A stretch of DNA of 64,000 nt from Pogonophryne albipinna (GCA_028583405.1 CM053251.1:13279495-13343494); one strand, 5' to 3'; counted from the first letter of the stretch, positions 10,989-22,600 are shown. Numbers and translations are program-made. Notes: generated by a model not told the origin, from the sequence alone.

Positions 10989-12934
10989 GGCGTTGGTGGG
11001 ATGGATAGGTGTAAGTGAAAAAAAAACACATTGCCTATATTTTGGGAGGGGTGTGTGTCAATATTATGATGATTTTTTCCCCCCATTTAGGTCAAATGCA
11101 TTGATGTTGTCTTGTCATCAACGTTAATCACAAAATCGTTTGCTATAGGCCTGCTACTGAATCAGACATAGGCCTATATGTATGTTGCGGCTCTACCATG
11201 ATTTGTTACAGAATGAGCAGTATTGTTGTAGGAAATTCAGTGTTTTTACACTAATAATCAATCAATTTGTGAATAGATAGCCTATCTATTATTTAAAATA
11301 GGCTTTTAAGGGCACCAGGTGGCTTCACTTATCATACCCTAGCCATCACACTGTAGATACGTGTATCTGATGACAACCAAACGTGAAACACAGAACAAAT
11401 ATGAAGGCAGTTTCATGCCATTAATACGTTTTGATTCTAAAAAGCAAAACATTTGCTGTAAGGCAGTCTACAAACATAATACGACTTCTATGGTGAAGCA
11501 TAAAGTGCTGCTCTTTTTTATTTTGGGATGAATGAATCATCCTGAATGAATCACACTTACAGCAGTCCACCACCAGATGGCTCTCCTCAACTAAACATTT
11601 TTGTCAGTAAACTTTTTTTTTTTCAGAGTGATTTACGACAGTGTGGTACGTTTACGGCTCCTCGTACTTGCAGTGATAGAGCTTAACCATGAGGTAAACA
11701 AGCACACTGCGTGACTTTCTGCTCCTAAAAGTAGGAATATCATTTAGCGAGGTAAGTAAATTAAAGTTTCGTTATCAGTGCTGTTTCAGCGTAGTAAACG
11801 CTACCTGTAAATACCATGCTGTCTGGTGTAAATACACACGTTTGGATGTGCACGTTAGTTCCTGTTTTTATGACGAAGAGCGCGAAAGGATTATATACCA
11901 GACTAACTTCTCGACGTTTTGTTAACGTAGTACATTTGTGAAGGACTGTGCAACATGTCATACAACGTTAAACAACTGTACTCCTAGCATGTGAGAGTTA
12001 AAAAGGCTGGGAGGAAAAAGGTTTAAAGAAGTTTAAAGTCCGTTTAAAAATGGCCAACAAACTGAAACAGTGGCAGCAGCTGTAACTATGGAAATGTACA
12101 GTATGGCAACAGTTCTTTGAGTTGTGGTGAATTGTAGTCTTTTATACATGAGGGCTGGGCCTCTTGTAAAACCTGTTTCGACACAGTTGACTTGAATGTT
12201 CAGTCTTGTAGGGCGCGCCCATTTCTATGTGTGTATTGATAGTTTGTCGAAGCAGGCCGTTTAGCCTTACCTGTCTCTTATTTTTTACCGTCAACGTATT
12301 TGTTTTAAATGTATTTGTATGCACATTCCGTCTTATCATTACCAACAAGTAGGTGTGTTGCAATTGCCTGGTACAAGTCAAGAGTGTCATTGCTCTGACT
12401 TGCACAAGCACAAGAATGCAGCCATATATCTTTTTTTGATTATGTTTTGCTATGTTATATAAAGGGAGGAAGTTGCACATACGTAGGCTCAATTATTCAG
12501 AATTTACATTATATATATAAAGTATAACCCTCAGTTATGATTTTGCAAACTTTTCACATACAGCATCACATATAAAATATGATGTGTCCTACTCTTCATT
12601 GCAGCTTTTATCCTTATGGCTGAACTATTGCAGCAAATGTAGATATTTTAGATGAATTTAGCATTTATTTTGTCTGCATTAAGTTACATATGTTGTATCT
12701 TTGGAAACGTTGGGATGTCTGTTAAGATTCTCTGTGATGTTCTGTTGGTTTGAAAGCTTGGCTGCACAAAATAAGGTTTTAAAGAAAATGTAAGTTCCAT
12801 ATTTCTCAAGTCATAATGCATGAAATATAAAGAGAACATCTGCAGGACATGCTTTAAATGAATCAACAAGTTGTTTTTGTGTTATTTTTCATGTTTTTCA
12901 TGTGTTCATCTGGTCTTCTTGGACAACAGTGACA
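10983..12934. promoter_or_regulatory. Shared upstream interval between phactr1 (-) and sirt5 (+)
   Basis: The two genes diverge from this interval, so promoters of both should lie here. A strong donor-like GAG|GTAAGTAAA has its GT at 11752-11753 and could end a non-coding first exon of sirt5, whose first coding exon has an acceptor at 12927-12929. I see no clear TATA box or recognised binding-site cluster. The call of promoter is by position only. Confidence 0.35.
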
Positions 12935-13034
12935 ATGCTACTCCAGAATCGAGCTGTGATTGCCCTTGGTCTTCGCATTTGCTCCACAAATGTGCTGAAA
13001 GGACCTTTGATGGACACAGCAAGACCCAACTCAG
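12935..13034 (+). CDS. sirt5: sirt5 coding exon 1 (residues 1-34)
   Basis: Acceptor CAACAG at 12924-12929 is followed by a 5-base leader and ATG at 12935. An in-frame ATG at 12902 lies before that acceptor and is not used if splicing occurs there. Encodes the mitochondrial presequence ([20 protein letters not shown]). Donor CAG|GTAAAA; last codon split after its first base. Confidence 0.85.
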
Positions 13035-16000
13035 GTAAAATGATAAAGGTTAGGTTTAATGAGGTTTTAGGTTTGTTGGCTGCTGTGTCAGGGGAATATT
13101 TGTCCTTCCTTTAACATTAATTATCAGCCAATCAGGTCATCCTTCCTGACAAGCGCTGTGCATAAAAACTTTATTCAGAAAAATGTTTGAATTCAGTGTT
13201 TTTAGTAATGTTTTGCAACAAGGTACAGACACATTGATGAACAATTGCATAGCCAACAGGACATCTTTCTCAAATCAATCTTTCCCCTCTCCACTTATGC
13301 AAAGTCTGTTTGCAGAGACACCAAAAACCCTATATATGTATAACATATTGTAATATTAGCAATTGTAATACTTGGGCCAACTCCTATAAGTAAGATGAAG
13401 AAAATATGTATCATGACACATAGACAGCAAGTCTTTATATCTTGCTCTTCTTTTTATTTTCCCAGACATGTCGGAATTCCGCAAGGTTTTTTCCAAAGCC
13501 AAGCACATAGCAATCATCACAGGGGCAGGTGTGAGTGCAGAGAGTGGAGTACCAACCTTCAGGGGAGAACATGAGAAGTGGAGGAAGTGGCAATCTCAGG
13601 TAATTTTCTTAAAAGCAAAACACACATCTTTTTTTGTTGTCTTTTTATATAGGTCAAACTTTTGTGTTTGGTCTGATTTCCAGCTGCGGTTCACACTTGT
13701 TGAGTGGGTGTATTTAATGCTTACATAATACATCTTCACAGCTCAGTGGATTTATCTTGGAAGCAACAGCCAAGAGGAATGGTGTTTGTTGCATAATCTG
13801 GATCCATGTTGTGGGCTCCATGTAGATTTACCTTCAGGAAAGAATAAAAAAAATAGTCTTTCATAAAAAAAGATGATATTCTCCCCTTTTTAATCGAGGT
13901 GTTAAACCTAATCTTTGACTTTCATTATCTGTCAAATCCTTGCCTCTTAAGACAACACGTTTGACCTTGTTAGCATTTGAGTTTTGAGTTAAAACATGCT
14001 TCTGTTTATGTATGCACAGGACCTGGCGTCCCCAGAGGCCTTCTCTCGAACACCGTCCCGGGTCTGGGAGTTTTACCATTACAGGAGAGAGCTGGCTTTG
14101 AACAGGAAGCCCAGTGCTGCCCATCTGGCTATAGCCGAGTGTGAGGCCCGGCTGAAGAAGCAGGGGCGCTCGGTGGTGGTCATCACCCAGTGCACCGACG
14201 ACCTGCACCGACAGGCCGGGTCCAAACATCTGCTCAAGATTCATGGTGAGTTTGGCCAGAACTACACGCCACCATGCATTTCACTAGGGACCTAATTTTG
14301 GCTTGATTCTGTGGTTTTCTGTCGCACTGAATACTCACTTTGTAGTTGGGATCTTTCCTAAATTGAACTAAAGTATATTTTAATTCTATTTATTTCGATG
14401 CATTAAATGTGTTACAACCTTGCGAAAAACATACTAAGTAAGGCTAAATGCAATTTAAAGTAAATCATGAAGGTGCTCCATAGTCAGTGTAACTGGAAAC
14501 TATGACAGCACCATTATTTATGCCATGTTTTACTTGGTTGTGGAAACATTTTGTGATTCATAGTTGGTCTTTCAAACAAACATCCCATGAGCCAACAGAG
14601 TTAGTCAGTAATGTAATATCAGTACACCAACTCCAAAGCTGATTCTCTCATTTCAAACTTAAAATCTTTTGTTTTCACACAGTTCTAGGGTAGATTGTGG
14701 CAAAAACTGCACCAGACCTTTATTTCTTTGCTCAAATCTTGCTTTAATTAACTGTCTGAGTCAGGAAAACAGAACGATTACTGTCAATACATTCTGTGGA
14801 GAAGGAGATGTTTTCAATGGCTGTGGTGGGCCCAGATGAAAAACAGCTGTGTTTTTTTGTTGTTGTGAAACTGCAGGCAGTCTTATGGAAACGCGCTGTG
14901 TGAGTTGTGGACACGTGGCTGTCAACAAGCGGAGCCCCATATGTGCTGCCCTAAAGGACAAAGGGTAAAAGACAGCCCCTCTGGAGTAAACACACACTGA
15001 TAAACATGCAAGATGTATAGCCTGACCTCTTCAGTTTGACCCACATGTGTCATTTACCCCACTGTGTTTGTTCTCTTTCTGTACAGCGCACCTGACGCAG
15101 ATGTTGCTGATGCCCAGATTCCTGTGGATAAACTACCAAGGTGGGATTACTGTCACTTCATATTAACAACTCTTTGGTCAGAATAACTGAGCCTTTCCGA
15201 CTGATTTTCAAATGCACACTACAGCTGGAGTTTTCTTTTTTAAAAGCCTAAAAAACACAGTATGCCCGTCATCTTAGGTGCAGTCTGCATGGCAGTAGGG
15301 AAACTATCTATATCTCCTCTTGAGGTTTCTTTTGAAAATACCAGGAGGAGATATGAGTTTTTCTTTATTGTGTATGTTCCAGTTTTATGTGAAAATACTT
15401 TTCCTATAAAGAGCAGGTGAAGAATGTTAAAGGAAAGGTTGTAGTGAAAAAGAAAAACATGCAACCTTTCTTGCACAGAAATCTTTTTGAGATTCAGCTG
15501 CTCTGCTTCTGCTGGACCTGCTGCTCTTTCTCTGTGCAACACCTCCCTCACCACCTGTCGCAATGGCTTGTATTATGATATCATGCCTCTTATTAATCTG
15601 CCTCTATTCTTAATAAGAGGCTAAATGACTAGTGCCTTTCTAATATAAATACATAAAGCACTAGATCATTGTTCTTAGGTGGAGTTTAACTGGGACATGT
15701 GTATCGTCATTAATCTGAGCTTAATGATTTTAGACAAAAACCATCAGTGACCTGTGCCAAGCATAACATATATTTTTCTCTGCCTCTCTGGCCTTCATGA
15801 CTTGGTTGTATCATGGGAATTAACTCAATTCCAATGTTATTGATATGGCAGCCAGGGCTTCCACATGGGGGCAGTGGTGAGCTATGAACATATTGGCTTT
15901 CTAGCAAAGGGTTGCTAAATAAAAGCAAATAATAAGAGTTACACACTGACTACTAAAAGTAACCTTGATATGACAACAAACACATGTCAGCTGCTTCATT

Positions 16001-16770
16001 GTTTTTCATTGATTTTAACCATCAAGCATGTTGCATGCACGGCTATACAATCAGGGAAATTAGTGAAGTATGTGCGGAATAAAACAATTAATCGTCTAAG
16101 GACTGTTTGGTGCTGCTGTATTAAGGTGTGGCGAAAGAGACTGCCGCGGTCTTCTGAGACCCAACGTGGTGTTTTTTGGAGAAACCATGGACTCTCATAT
16201 CCTGACCAAGGTGGAAGAACAGATGGAAACCTGTGATCTCTGTCTGGTGGTGAGTCATCCTTTTTTACGTGGATACATGTTATATCTTCCTCCTGTGTAA
16301 TATTAGTAGGTAAAAAAACATTTTGTCAAAATTGATAAAAGACTGTTCAGTAGATTTCAAGTTGACACTGGTGTTTTTCTCTCTGTTGTTAACCTGTAGG
16401 TGGGCACATCTTCCATTGTTTACCCAGCAGCCATGTTTGGGCCCCAGATTGCATCAAGGGGCGTCCCAGTGGCGGAATTTAACACCAATACAACTCCAAA
16501 AACTGAGTACTTCACGTAAGTTATTCACAAAACTGAATTTTCTATATTTAACAAAGTTGTTAGTTAGTAAGCTGAAAGTGATATTTAGTGCCATCCAGTG
16601 GAAGAATAGGCAATATCCAGAACCTTGAATCAATAAGTTACCTTTAGCCTTTTAACCTAAAAGTCTGAACTTGTTTTTTCTGTGTGATGTGGCTCAGGTT
16701 CCACTTCCAGGGTCCATGTGGAACAACGCTTCCCCAGGCTTTGGCGCAACATGAATCGGAGAGTATTTAA
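12935..16770 (+). CDS. sirt5: Sirtuin-5, mitochondrial NAD-dependent lysine deacylase (whole gene, 8 coding exons)
   Basis: Exons 12935-13034, 13466-13599, 14020-14245, 14877-14964, 15087-15140, 16126-16249, 16400-16515 and 16698-16770 join in frame to 304 residues (human SIRT5: 310). SIRT5 removes succinyl, malonyl and glutaryl groups from lysines using NAD+, mainly in mitochondria. Seen here: a basic N terminus lacking acidic residues until D27, fitting a mitochondrial presequence; [15 protein letters not shown] (residues 53-67, NAD binding); FYHYRRE with Y97 and R100, the pair that reads acidic acyl groups (human Y102, R105); catalytic H153 in IHG; zinc cysteines C161, C164, C202, C207; VGTSS at 243-247; VAEFN near 265. 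Oddities: QCTD at 135-138 in place of the near-invariant [12 protein letters not shown] in place of FRGAGGYW, and NVVFFGE for HVVWFGE. These may mean altered cofactor handling or a divergent paralogue; the intact frame argues against a pseudogene. Confidence 0.93.
13466..13599 (+). CDS. sirt5: sirt5 coding exon 2 (residues 34-78)
   Basis: Acceptor TTTTCCCAG, donor CAG|GTAATT. Carries the first NAD-binding motif, [17 protein letters not shown]. The segment after it is [11 protein letters not shown], while human SIRT5 has AGGYWRKWQAQ. Confidence 0.92.
14020..14245 (+). CDS. sirt5: sirt5 coding exon 3 (residues 79-154)
   Basis: Acceptor TATGCACAG, donor CATG|GTGAGT. Encodes the acyl-specificity pair Y97/R100 in FYHYRRE, the unusual [13 protein letters not shown] and the catalytic H153. 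Codon phase 0 at entry; last glycine codon split after one base. Confidence 0.93.
14877..14964 (+). CDS. sirt5: sirt5 coding exon 4 (residues 154-183)
   Basis: Acceptor AACTGCAG, donor GG|GTAAAA. Carries the first zinc pair CVSC (C161, C164) and [11 protein letters not shown], matching SPICPALSGKG of human SIRT5. Confidence 0.92.
15087..15140 (+). CDS. sirt5: sirt5 coding exon 5 (residues 183-201)
   Basis: A 54-bp exon with acceptor CTGTACAG and donor CAAG|GTGGGA. Encodes [19 protein letters not shown], colinear with GAPEPGTQDASIPVEKLPR of human SIRT5. Confidence 0.9.
16126..16249 (+). CDS. sirt5: sirt5 coding exon 6 (residues 201-242)
   Basis: Acceptor TATTAAG, donor GGTG|GTGAGT. Carries the second zinc pair C202 and C207, then [12 protein letters not shown] and CDLCLV. 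H and W of the usual HVVWFGE are N214 and F217 here. Confidence 0.92.
16400..16515 (+). CDS. sirt5: sirt5 coding exon 7 (residues 243-281)
   Basis: Acceptor ACCTGTAG, donor CAC|GTAAGT. Encodes [13 protein letters not shown] and [13 protein letters not shown], the second half of the Rossmann fold. Confidence 0.93.
16698..16770 (+). CDS. sirt5: sirt5 coding exon 8 with stop (residues 281-304)
   Basis: Acceptor TGGCTCAG. Encodes [20 protein letters not shown] and ends with TAA at 16768-16770. Human SIRT5 ends with a similar [19 protein letters not shown] stretch. Confidence 0.92.
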
Positions 16771-18246
16771 GTTTGTAAAAATAATTACTTTACAAACAGT
16801 AACCAGCAGCTTCTTCTACATACTAATGCAATCAAAGGCTCGGTGGGTGGTGCATAGCATTATTTTATTCAAATGTTTGCCTTACAATAAGTTGTTTATG
16901 CTTGGTAGATGGAGGGTTAAGCTTAGAATGTAGCTTGTTTAAACTTGGAGATGGATATCTTAATACTTGAATATACTGTATAGCTGGATAAACTGGAAAT
17001 GGGGTTTTGTATGTTTTACATATTTACTGCTTTTGAGTTAGGCAGGAGCTATGCAGTTTGGTATACCATAGGGAATGCACTATGTGTAGTTATTTGCATT
17101 GGATATTGTATCCTGAGATATTAGAGGGTATTACTATTCCTATATAATGTTGCGTATAAGATGCTGGTGAGGAATTGTCCTATTTTGCTATGTTTATCAA
17201 AACAAATGACTTCTGATGCAAATGGAGAATATTCATTTTTTCTCTACTGAACAGATGTATACCTAATCTTAACCTAATCTTGTGCCTTTCAAAACTGTTT
17301 ACACAACCTTGACCAAAGGCTTGCTTTAAACCTTAAGTGCAAACAACCAATGTTACAGTTCCAGAGTTTGCTTTGACCAAGGACAGAGAAGGTAGAGAGG
17401 GGGAAATGTTCTCTGTTCAATCCTAGTCTGATGCCGCATAAACTCCTTCTCATGCTGTTTGAAGGTTTTGTAGGAAATCAATGGGTACATGTCATGGGTT
17501 ATTCAAAAATAGATATAGTGTTTTTTTCTTTTTCAAATATATGTTTAACTGTAGATGGAAATTGTATAAAAATGAAAGCAATCACATATTTGATAACCCT
17601 AACCCTGCCTTTAAACATCACGCACAATTCCTTGATGTTGATGAAAACTTCCAATGCAATAATAGAGAATGTTATTATTAAAACACTAAATGTACGTTGG
17701 CTGTTTTTGTGTTTTATTATCTGCATTGATAAATAATTGTTCCTTTTTTTTAGTAGAGTGTACTGTAATGTGTATGTGCCACAAATGAACAGTAGATGCC
17801 AGCATGTAGCTTTCTATCCTAGGTTATACAGTAACTCAACACTATTGTATCCAGTTTTCCTCTTGGTATGCATGAGTGAGAGGAAATGCAGACTTAAGCA
17901 CCCTGAGGCCAGATTTGTTACGGCTGAGGCGAGCAGAGTACAAAATATGAGCCTCAATCATAATGCTGCTGAGGATGGAAACAGTCTGAAGTGAAAAGCA
18001 GTCTATGACACAATGGGGCATCTGTTGCCCCAGCCGATCTCTTACATGGATTTCGATACCTTTTTATGTTTCCTTAGTATTATTTTTGGAGGGGTTGTTT
18101 ATATTTGACATTTTAAACAAGTTCAAAAATGTGGTTTATTCGGTTTTAGATTATTTATTTTTCTAGATTGTGGCTCAGTGTTACCAAATCTGTTTGCCTT
18201 GCTACAGCTTCAATCAAACTTTTGACAATAAGTAATCGCTTACATA

Positions 18247-18300
18247 CAGCTCTGAAAAAATTAAGAGACCCCTGCAAAATGATCAGTTTCTCTGTTTCTC
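18247..18300 (+). repeat. Terminal fragment of a common fish repeat
   Basis: CAGCTCTGAAAAAATTAAGAGACC followed by TGCAAAATGATCAGTTTCTCTG is a motif I recognise as one end of an abundant teleost repeat. The opposite end is not visible. Confidence 0.4.
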
Positions 18301-18306
18301 TGTCCT

Positions 18307-18453
18307 TCAGAGGTCATGTTGTGGTCCCATAACTCGCTGAACGGTCTTCACCAGCTGTTGCAGATCTTTCAGCTCTTTCCTTGTGCAGCAGTAGACCAAG
18401 ACACTGTTGATGGTGGCACAGACGTGTATCATCAAGGCAAAGAATCCAACTCC
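18307..18453 (-). other. Possible protein fragment with one membrane segment (unrecognised)
   Basis: On the minus strand, from an AAG acceptor-like site (AG at 18454-18453 or just after), 48 codons run to TGA at 18309-18307. They read as a hydrophobic stretch (GFFALMIHVCATINSVLVYCC) followed by a charged RKELKDLQQLVKTVQRVM helix-like segment. The pattern is protein-like, but I cannot name a family. It could be the last exon of a gene, an old gene copy or chance. Confidence 0.2.
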
Positions 18454-19087
18454 TTAAGCATTTATCTTCATTGACTGACTGGACTAACATGGTTAAATCA
18501 CCCAGTGGAAATGAGTCATTAAAATTACCCATGGAAGGTTATGTTCATTAGACAGTGTTATAATAATATGATGATAGTCGTAAAGGAATTATCTCAAGAG
18601 AGCTACACTGACTACGTGTTTGAGTGATAGGGACACACACCCACAGGTACGTGATCCATCTTCAGTATCTCACGGGAGTCGAGCTAATTTCATGCCCACT
18701 GTAGTTTCAGTCCTCACGTTATTACATTTTTAGTACACACAGAATTGCAGGACCAAACGCACCACAGATTTGTTCACATTGGTTAAAAAAAACACTTGCT
18801 TTTTCTGCTCAACAACTGCATCCAAATCAAATCCCTTTGTTTAAAACTATACCTTCACCTGTTAATGAACATACTCATCGTCATTGCCATGATTAGATTT
18901 CCTAATGTCCTCGTTTATCACTGCTGCTTGTCCTTCAAGGGGATGTAAGGCCAAGTCCCATTTGTCATCAGGAAAAAAGGTACAATGAGGAGCACTTAAG
19001 ATAAATCTCCGCCGTCTGATTTGGTAATTTCTTGAACTGATGTGAACAAGGCCTTCAGAGAGCGGACAACTCTGCTCCCAAGTCCTC

Positions 19088-19926
19088 TAGCTCAGTGGTT
19101 CCCAACCTTTTTTCCCAAGAGCCCCCCCAAATGACTCCTGTTGGAAGTTGTGCCCCCCCATTTTTGAGACTTATAAACTTGAATTACCGCTGTTGCGCCC
19201 CCCCACACACACACACAAGGGGGGGGGGCGCAACAGCGGTAATTCAAGATTAAAAGTCTCACAAATGCTACAACTACTGTCACAAACTGGATGAATGTGA
19301 AGTATTTTGTTAAAGGAGGATGAAAGTGTAATTAAGGAGCACAATTGGAGTGACTTTGATGGTTATTGGACTCAGGATTCATTCATTTGGATTCCCGCTG
19401 TATGAAGAAATTAAAGGACGGCGGAAGTGGAAACAATTCACAAAGGGATTAAACTGTTTAAAACACATGCTCAAAGTAAGCCGGATTTTGCCGATGTGTT
19501 TATGTGGATTCAAAAGTCGTAAATAATCTACAAAATGGAGGAGACCGATCTGATCGGAGCAACTGTGACAAATAATCCAACTGAATCCGGCATGGAGAAT
19601 GACTATGTTTTAAAAATGCGCTTATCCAAAAAAGCCTGGTTTGGACACTTTACGGGCAGAAGAAACATTTATATTAAAGGGAAAATTATACATTTCTGTC
19701 TTTTTACTTGAATTTTTAATCAAATTAATTAATCAATTATTTTGTATATGTTATTGTAATGTAGAGACAAGGCTTTTAGTGACAATCATGTATTGCTTTA
19801 AAAAAAAAAAGAAAAAAAAAAAAAGTCTAAATATGATATTTGGCCTCAAATCATCTGAGGCCTGGCACCCCCCCCCCCCCCCTGCTATTTTTGGGGCGTG
19901 CCCCCCAGGTTGGGAACCACTAGCTC
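19088..19926. mobile_element. hAT-like non-autonomous DNA transposon with target duplication
   Basis: Element body about 19094-19920, with inverted ends AGTGGTTCCCAACCT and AGGTTGGGAACCAC(T). TAGCTC flanks both sides (19088-19093, 19921-19926); extending to 8 bp gives one mismatch. A long internal hairpin (19178-19248) surrounds an (AC)n loop. The right part matches 1-366. No transposase frame is present. The GTGGTTCCCAACC end is typical of hAT elements, from memory. Confidence 0.65.
19178..19248. repeat. Long perfect hairpin around an (AC)n loop
   Basis: CTTGAATTACCGCTGTTGCG plus a C run at the left pairs with the G run and CGCAACAGCGGTAATTCAAG at the right. The arms are at least 27 bp, with an (AC)n loop of about 15 bases. 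Confidence 0.85.
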
Positions 19927-20691
19927 ATTCATGAACGCAGTTGGTAGGGATGAGACAGAAGTGGAAATGTTGTTGTCTGACCCAAAAGCCTTGGGGTTAA
20001 TAGACTCATCATCGTGGGTGGCAGCTCTACAAATATCCCTTTGTTTCTTTGAATGAGGTGTTAGATTGACCGGGTGATGGTGTGTCTGTGCTGTCCAAAT
20101 TGCTCCTGTGGGGATTGCCGACAGTATTGAGTATGTAAGTCACTTTGTATAAAAGCGTCTAACATGTAATGTGTGATTGACTCTCTTTGTTGCAGTCGCT
20201 GTGTTTGGAAAAACGCTGAAAGTGGTATTCGATGGCCAGCTGGATGTTCGAGCTGTATGTGTACCGGTAACATTTATTTTCTTTCTGTATGCAGACCTGC
20301 AGAAGTGTCAGACCAAACCAGGTCAGGCACTGAGACGAGACGGGAACATTACAAATATTTTATTTATTTTAAAAACAGGTGTAAACATATTTTATGAAAG
20401 GAAATGTGCTTCAGTATTTTAGAAAAAAAGGGATTGTTTTACAGTATTTTCCAGGTTAAGTGTTTGATATAATTTGTTTCTGTTGTGTATGACATAATAT
20501 AACCAAACCATAAACATACGTTTAAACATTTTCAATTAACAGATGAGCTTCCAAAATAGATTGGGTTTAAAAATAAGCGTATAGCCTATTTAATTTGGCT
20601 GCAGAGGAAAATAGAACAACAAAGGCTTAGTTGTTTTCTATTTATAGCAGATATCAATTCACTGCAATGGAGGCTGGGGCTTGTCTCACGT

Positions 20692-20736
<45 letters not shown>
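20692..20736 (+). repeat. (CA)n microsatellite
   Basis: About 22 uninterrupted CA units. Confidence 0.97.
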
Positions 20737-20738
<2 letters not shown>

Positions 20739-22360
20739 GCTAGCAACAAGTACTTCTCATCGTCTCCTGTTCTTAACCTTTCCCTGAACTCTTTGTGCAA
20801 GAACTGGCTGTGAAACCAAAGGTCCACTGCTAATCCCTCACTGCCATGAGAACCATCGTAATTTATAAGTAGCAAAAGCACTAATCACAGAATTCTTTGA
20901 AGGATCCACTTGTCCCCACCCTACATTGTATTTTGTGTTGTTTTACTTGTGGTCTTCTGTTCCACAAAAGCCTGATATCCCCACAATGAACAAGATGTGA
21001 AAAACAGTGATCCAGATATGTCTTTCTCCAGAACTCCGACATTTCCTTGATTTATACCGATACTTCGAGGTAGCCTGATGGAGAATAGGGGCTCAGGTGC
21101 AAGCTAATCTGCTCTTACCCTACACTCATTAGGATCAAGGCCAGCAACCACTTTCTCCTGGTTATTGATCACCGGATAAGTATTTGACTCTATATGAGGA
21201 CAGCAGCGCAGGCATACTTTAGAGGAGGCTCTCCCCTTCCTGCCTGTTGAATCCTGTGTGTGTCTTTGAAATTCAATATCCATTTCGTATTCAACATCAG
21301 GCTTTTTTAAAGTGTTGTTGAATCTCATCTGTTATGTCTCCAATCAGCTTGTGTTCGATTGTCTCCTAGATCGGTAACTCTTTATCTGACCCTATCTTAC
21401 CCACTCAATATTTATTGTATACATAGGTGTTGGTTAACCAGCAGGGAAGGCCTCTCCTGTTGTCTTAGCTTTTCTATCTTTATTTCTGACATCATGTCTC
21501 TCTTACTTTCTCATTTCACTTAGCTTGAGATAGGCTTTGCTACATACACTGTTTCCAAAGCTATTTCCCTCACCAAGTAAATTACTGAAATGTGGTGTCT
21601 ACGGAAAATCATTACAAACTCAGGAACACAACTAATCAGATCCGAGAGGTTTTAAACATTCCTCCAAAGTCAGACAAAACTATCTGGAAGAGAAAACAAA
21701 GGTTACCAAGACCTACACTACATACGTGTGCACACACCCATATTTCCGCAGCAACACAATGGTATTAGAACTCTAAAAATAGGGCCTAAGTTGTGATAAA
21801 TCATCATTAGTTCCATAGTCTTACATTTTGATTTGATCTTTCTGCCTATAGGTAGTAATTAGAGCAGTGTTAAGCTTTATCAGTTAGTGAACTCTCTCTA
21901 TCTCTCTCTACCTCTCTCTACCTTAATGTCTCTGCATCCAAATTCAGTGATGTACGTACTTTGGGAGCCAGCCATTGTGGGAGGAGACAAGACACATGGA
22001 CTTGACGCAAACACTTAAACACACACATACGCACATAGATTAGCTTACACATTGCCTCTCCCCCAGATTACTGGAACTATCAGAAGCTTTAAGAGGATTT
22101 CAGAATGGGGTGGGTGTATCACTTGAATCTCATGCACCTGATGGCTATTGATCCATCCTAAGCCTTCAAACAGACACGTGCAATAACAGCCACAGTTGCA
22201 CCTGACCTTGCGTTTTTGTAGTGTTGTTGGAGGTTGGGCAGTGTCTTGCTTCTTTGAAGTTAGGTCTAGAGAGCAGTACTATAGACAGTGTCTCTATCAT
22301 AAATATGAAGTTGTTGGATGGAAAACATCCAAACGATACAAAAAAGGAATAAAAAGACAA

Positions 22361-22600
22361 ATAGATAGATAGTTAGATAGGTACTTTATTGATCCCCAAT
22401 TTGGGAAATGTTTGCGTAAAAAAGACAAGGCAATGTACATAAGATAAGACACAAGAAATAAACCGTCCAAAATATTTCAGAAATAGAAATAACATAGCAT
22501 TACAAAATTTAAAAAAGTTCAATAATATTACATTAAAAAAAATATACAAGTGGAAATACAAATTTCCAGTAACAAATATAATGTAACAAATGTAATACAG
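22361..22600 (-). repeat. LINE 3'-tail-like fragment, reversed
   Basis: Starts with ATAGATAGATAG then TACTTTATTGATCCCC and GGGAAAT, a tail motif of fish LINEs that I recognise. The extent to the right is a guess. A weaker relative (ACTTTGTTGATCTTCATAAAGGAAAT) occurs near 48815-48840. Confidence 0.4.

Larger units (their letters stand above)
16771..19087. other. sirt5 3' UTR and intergenic sequence
   Basis: The 3' UTR starts here. I could not fix the poly(A) site; an ATTAAA occurs near 17676. The rest is AT-rich intergenic DNA apart from the two items at 18247-18300 and 18307-18453. Confidence 0.45.

Noticed and set aside
10621..11031. 136-residue minus-strand frame starting MCFFFTY
   Set aside because: Only the 10719-10830 part is phactr1; the upstream part runs across a GA repeat and the downstream part lies past the splice donor.
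12902..12934. Upstream in-frame ATG of sirt5
   Set aside because: Lies before the likely splice acceptor at 12927-12929; the resulting N terminus would be less like a mitochondrial presequence.
20177..20422. Plus-strand frame after an acceptor-like GCAG (VFGKTLKVVFDGQL)
   Set aside because: Looks mildly protein-like but has no recognised family and no partner exons nearby.
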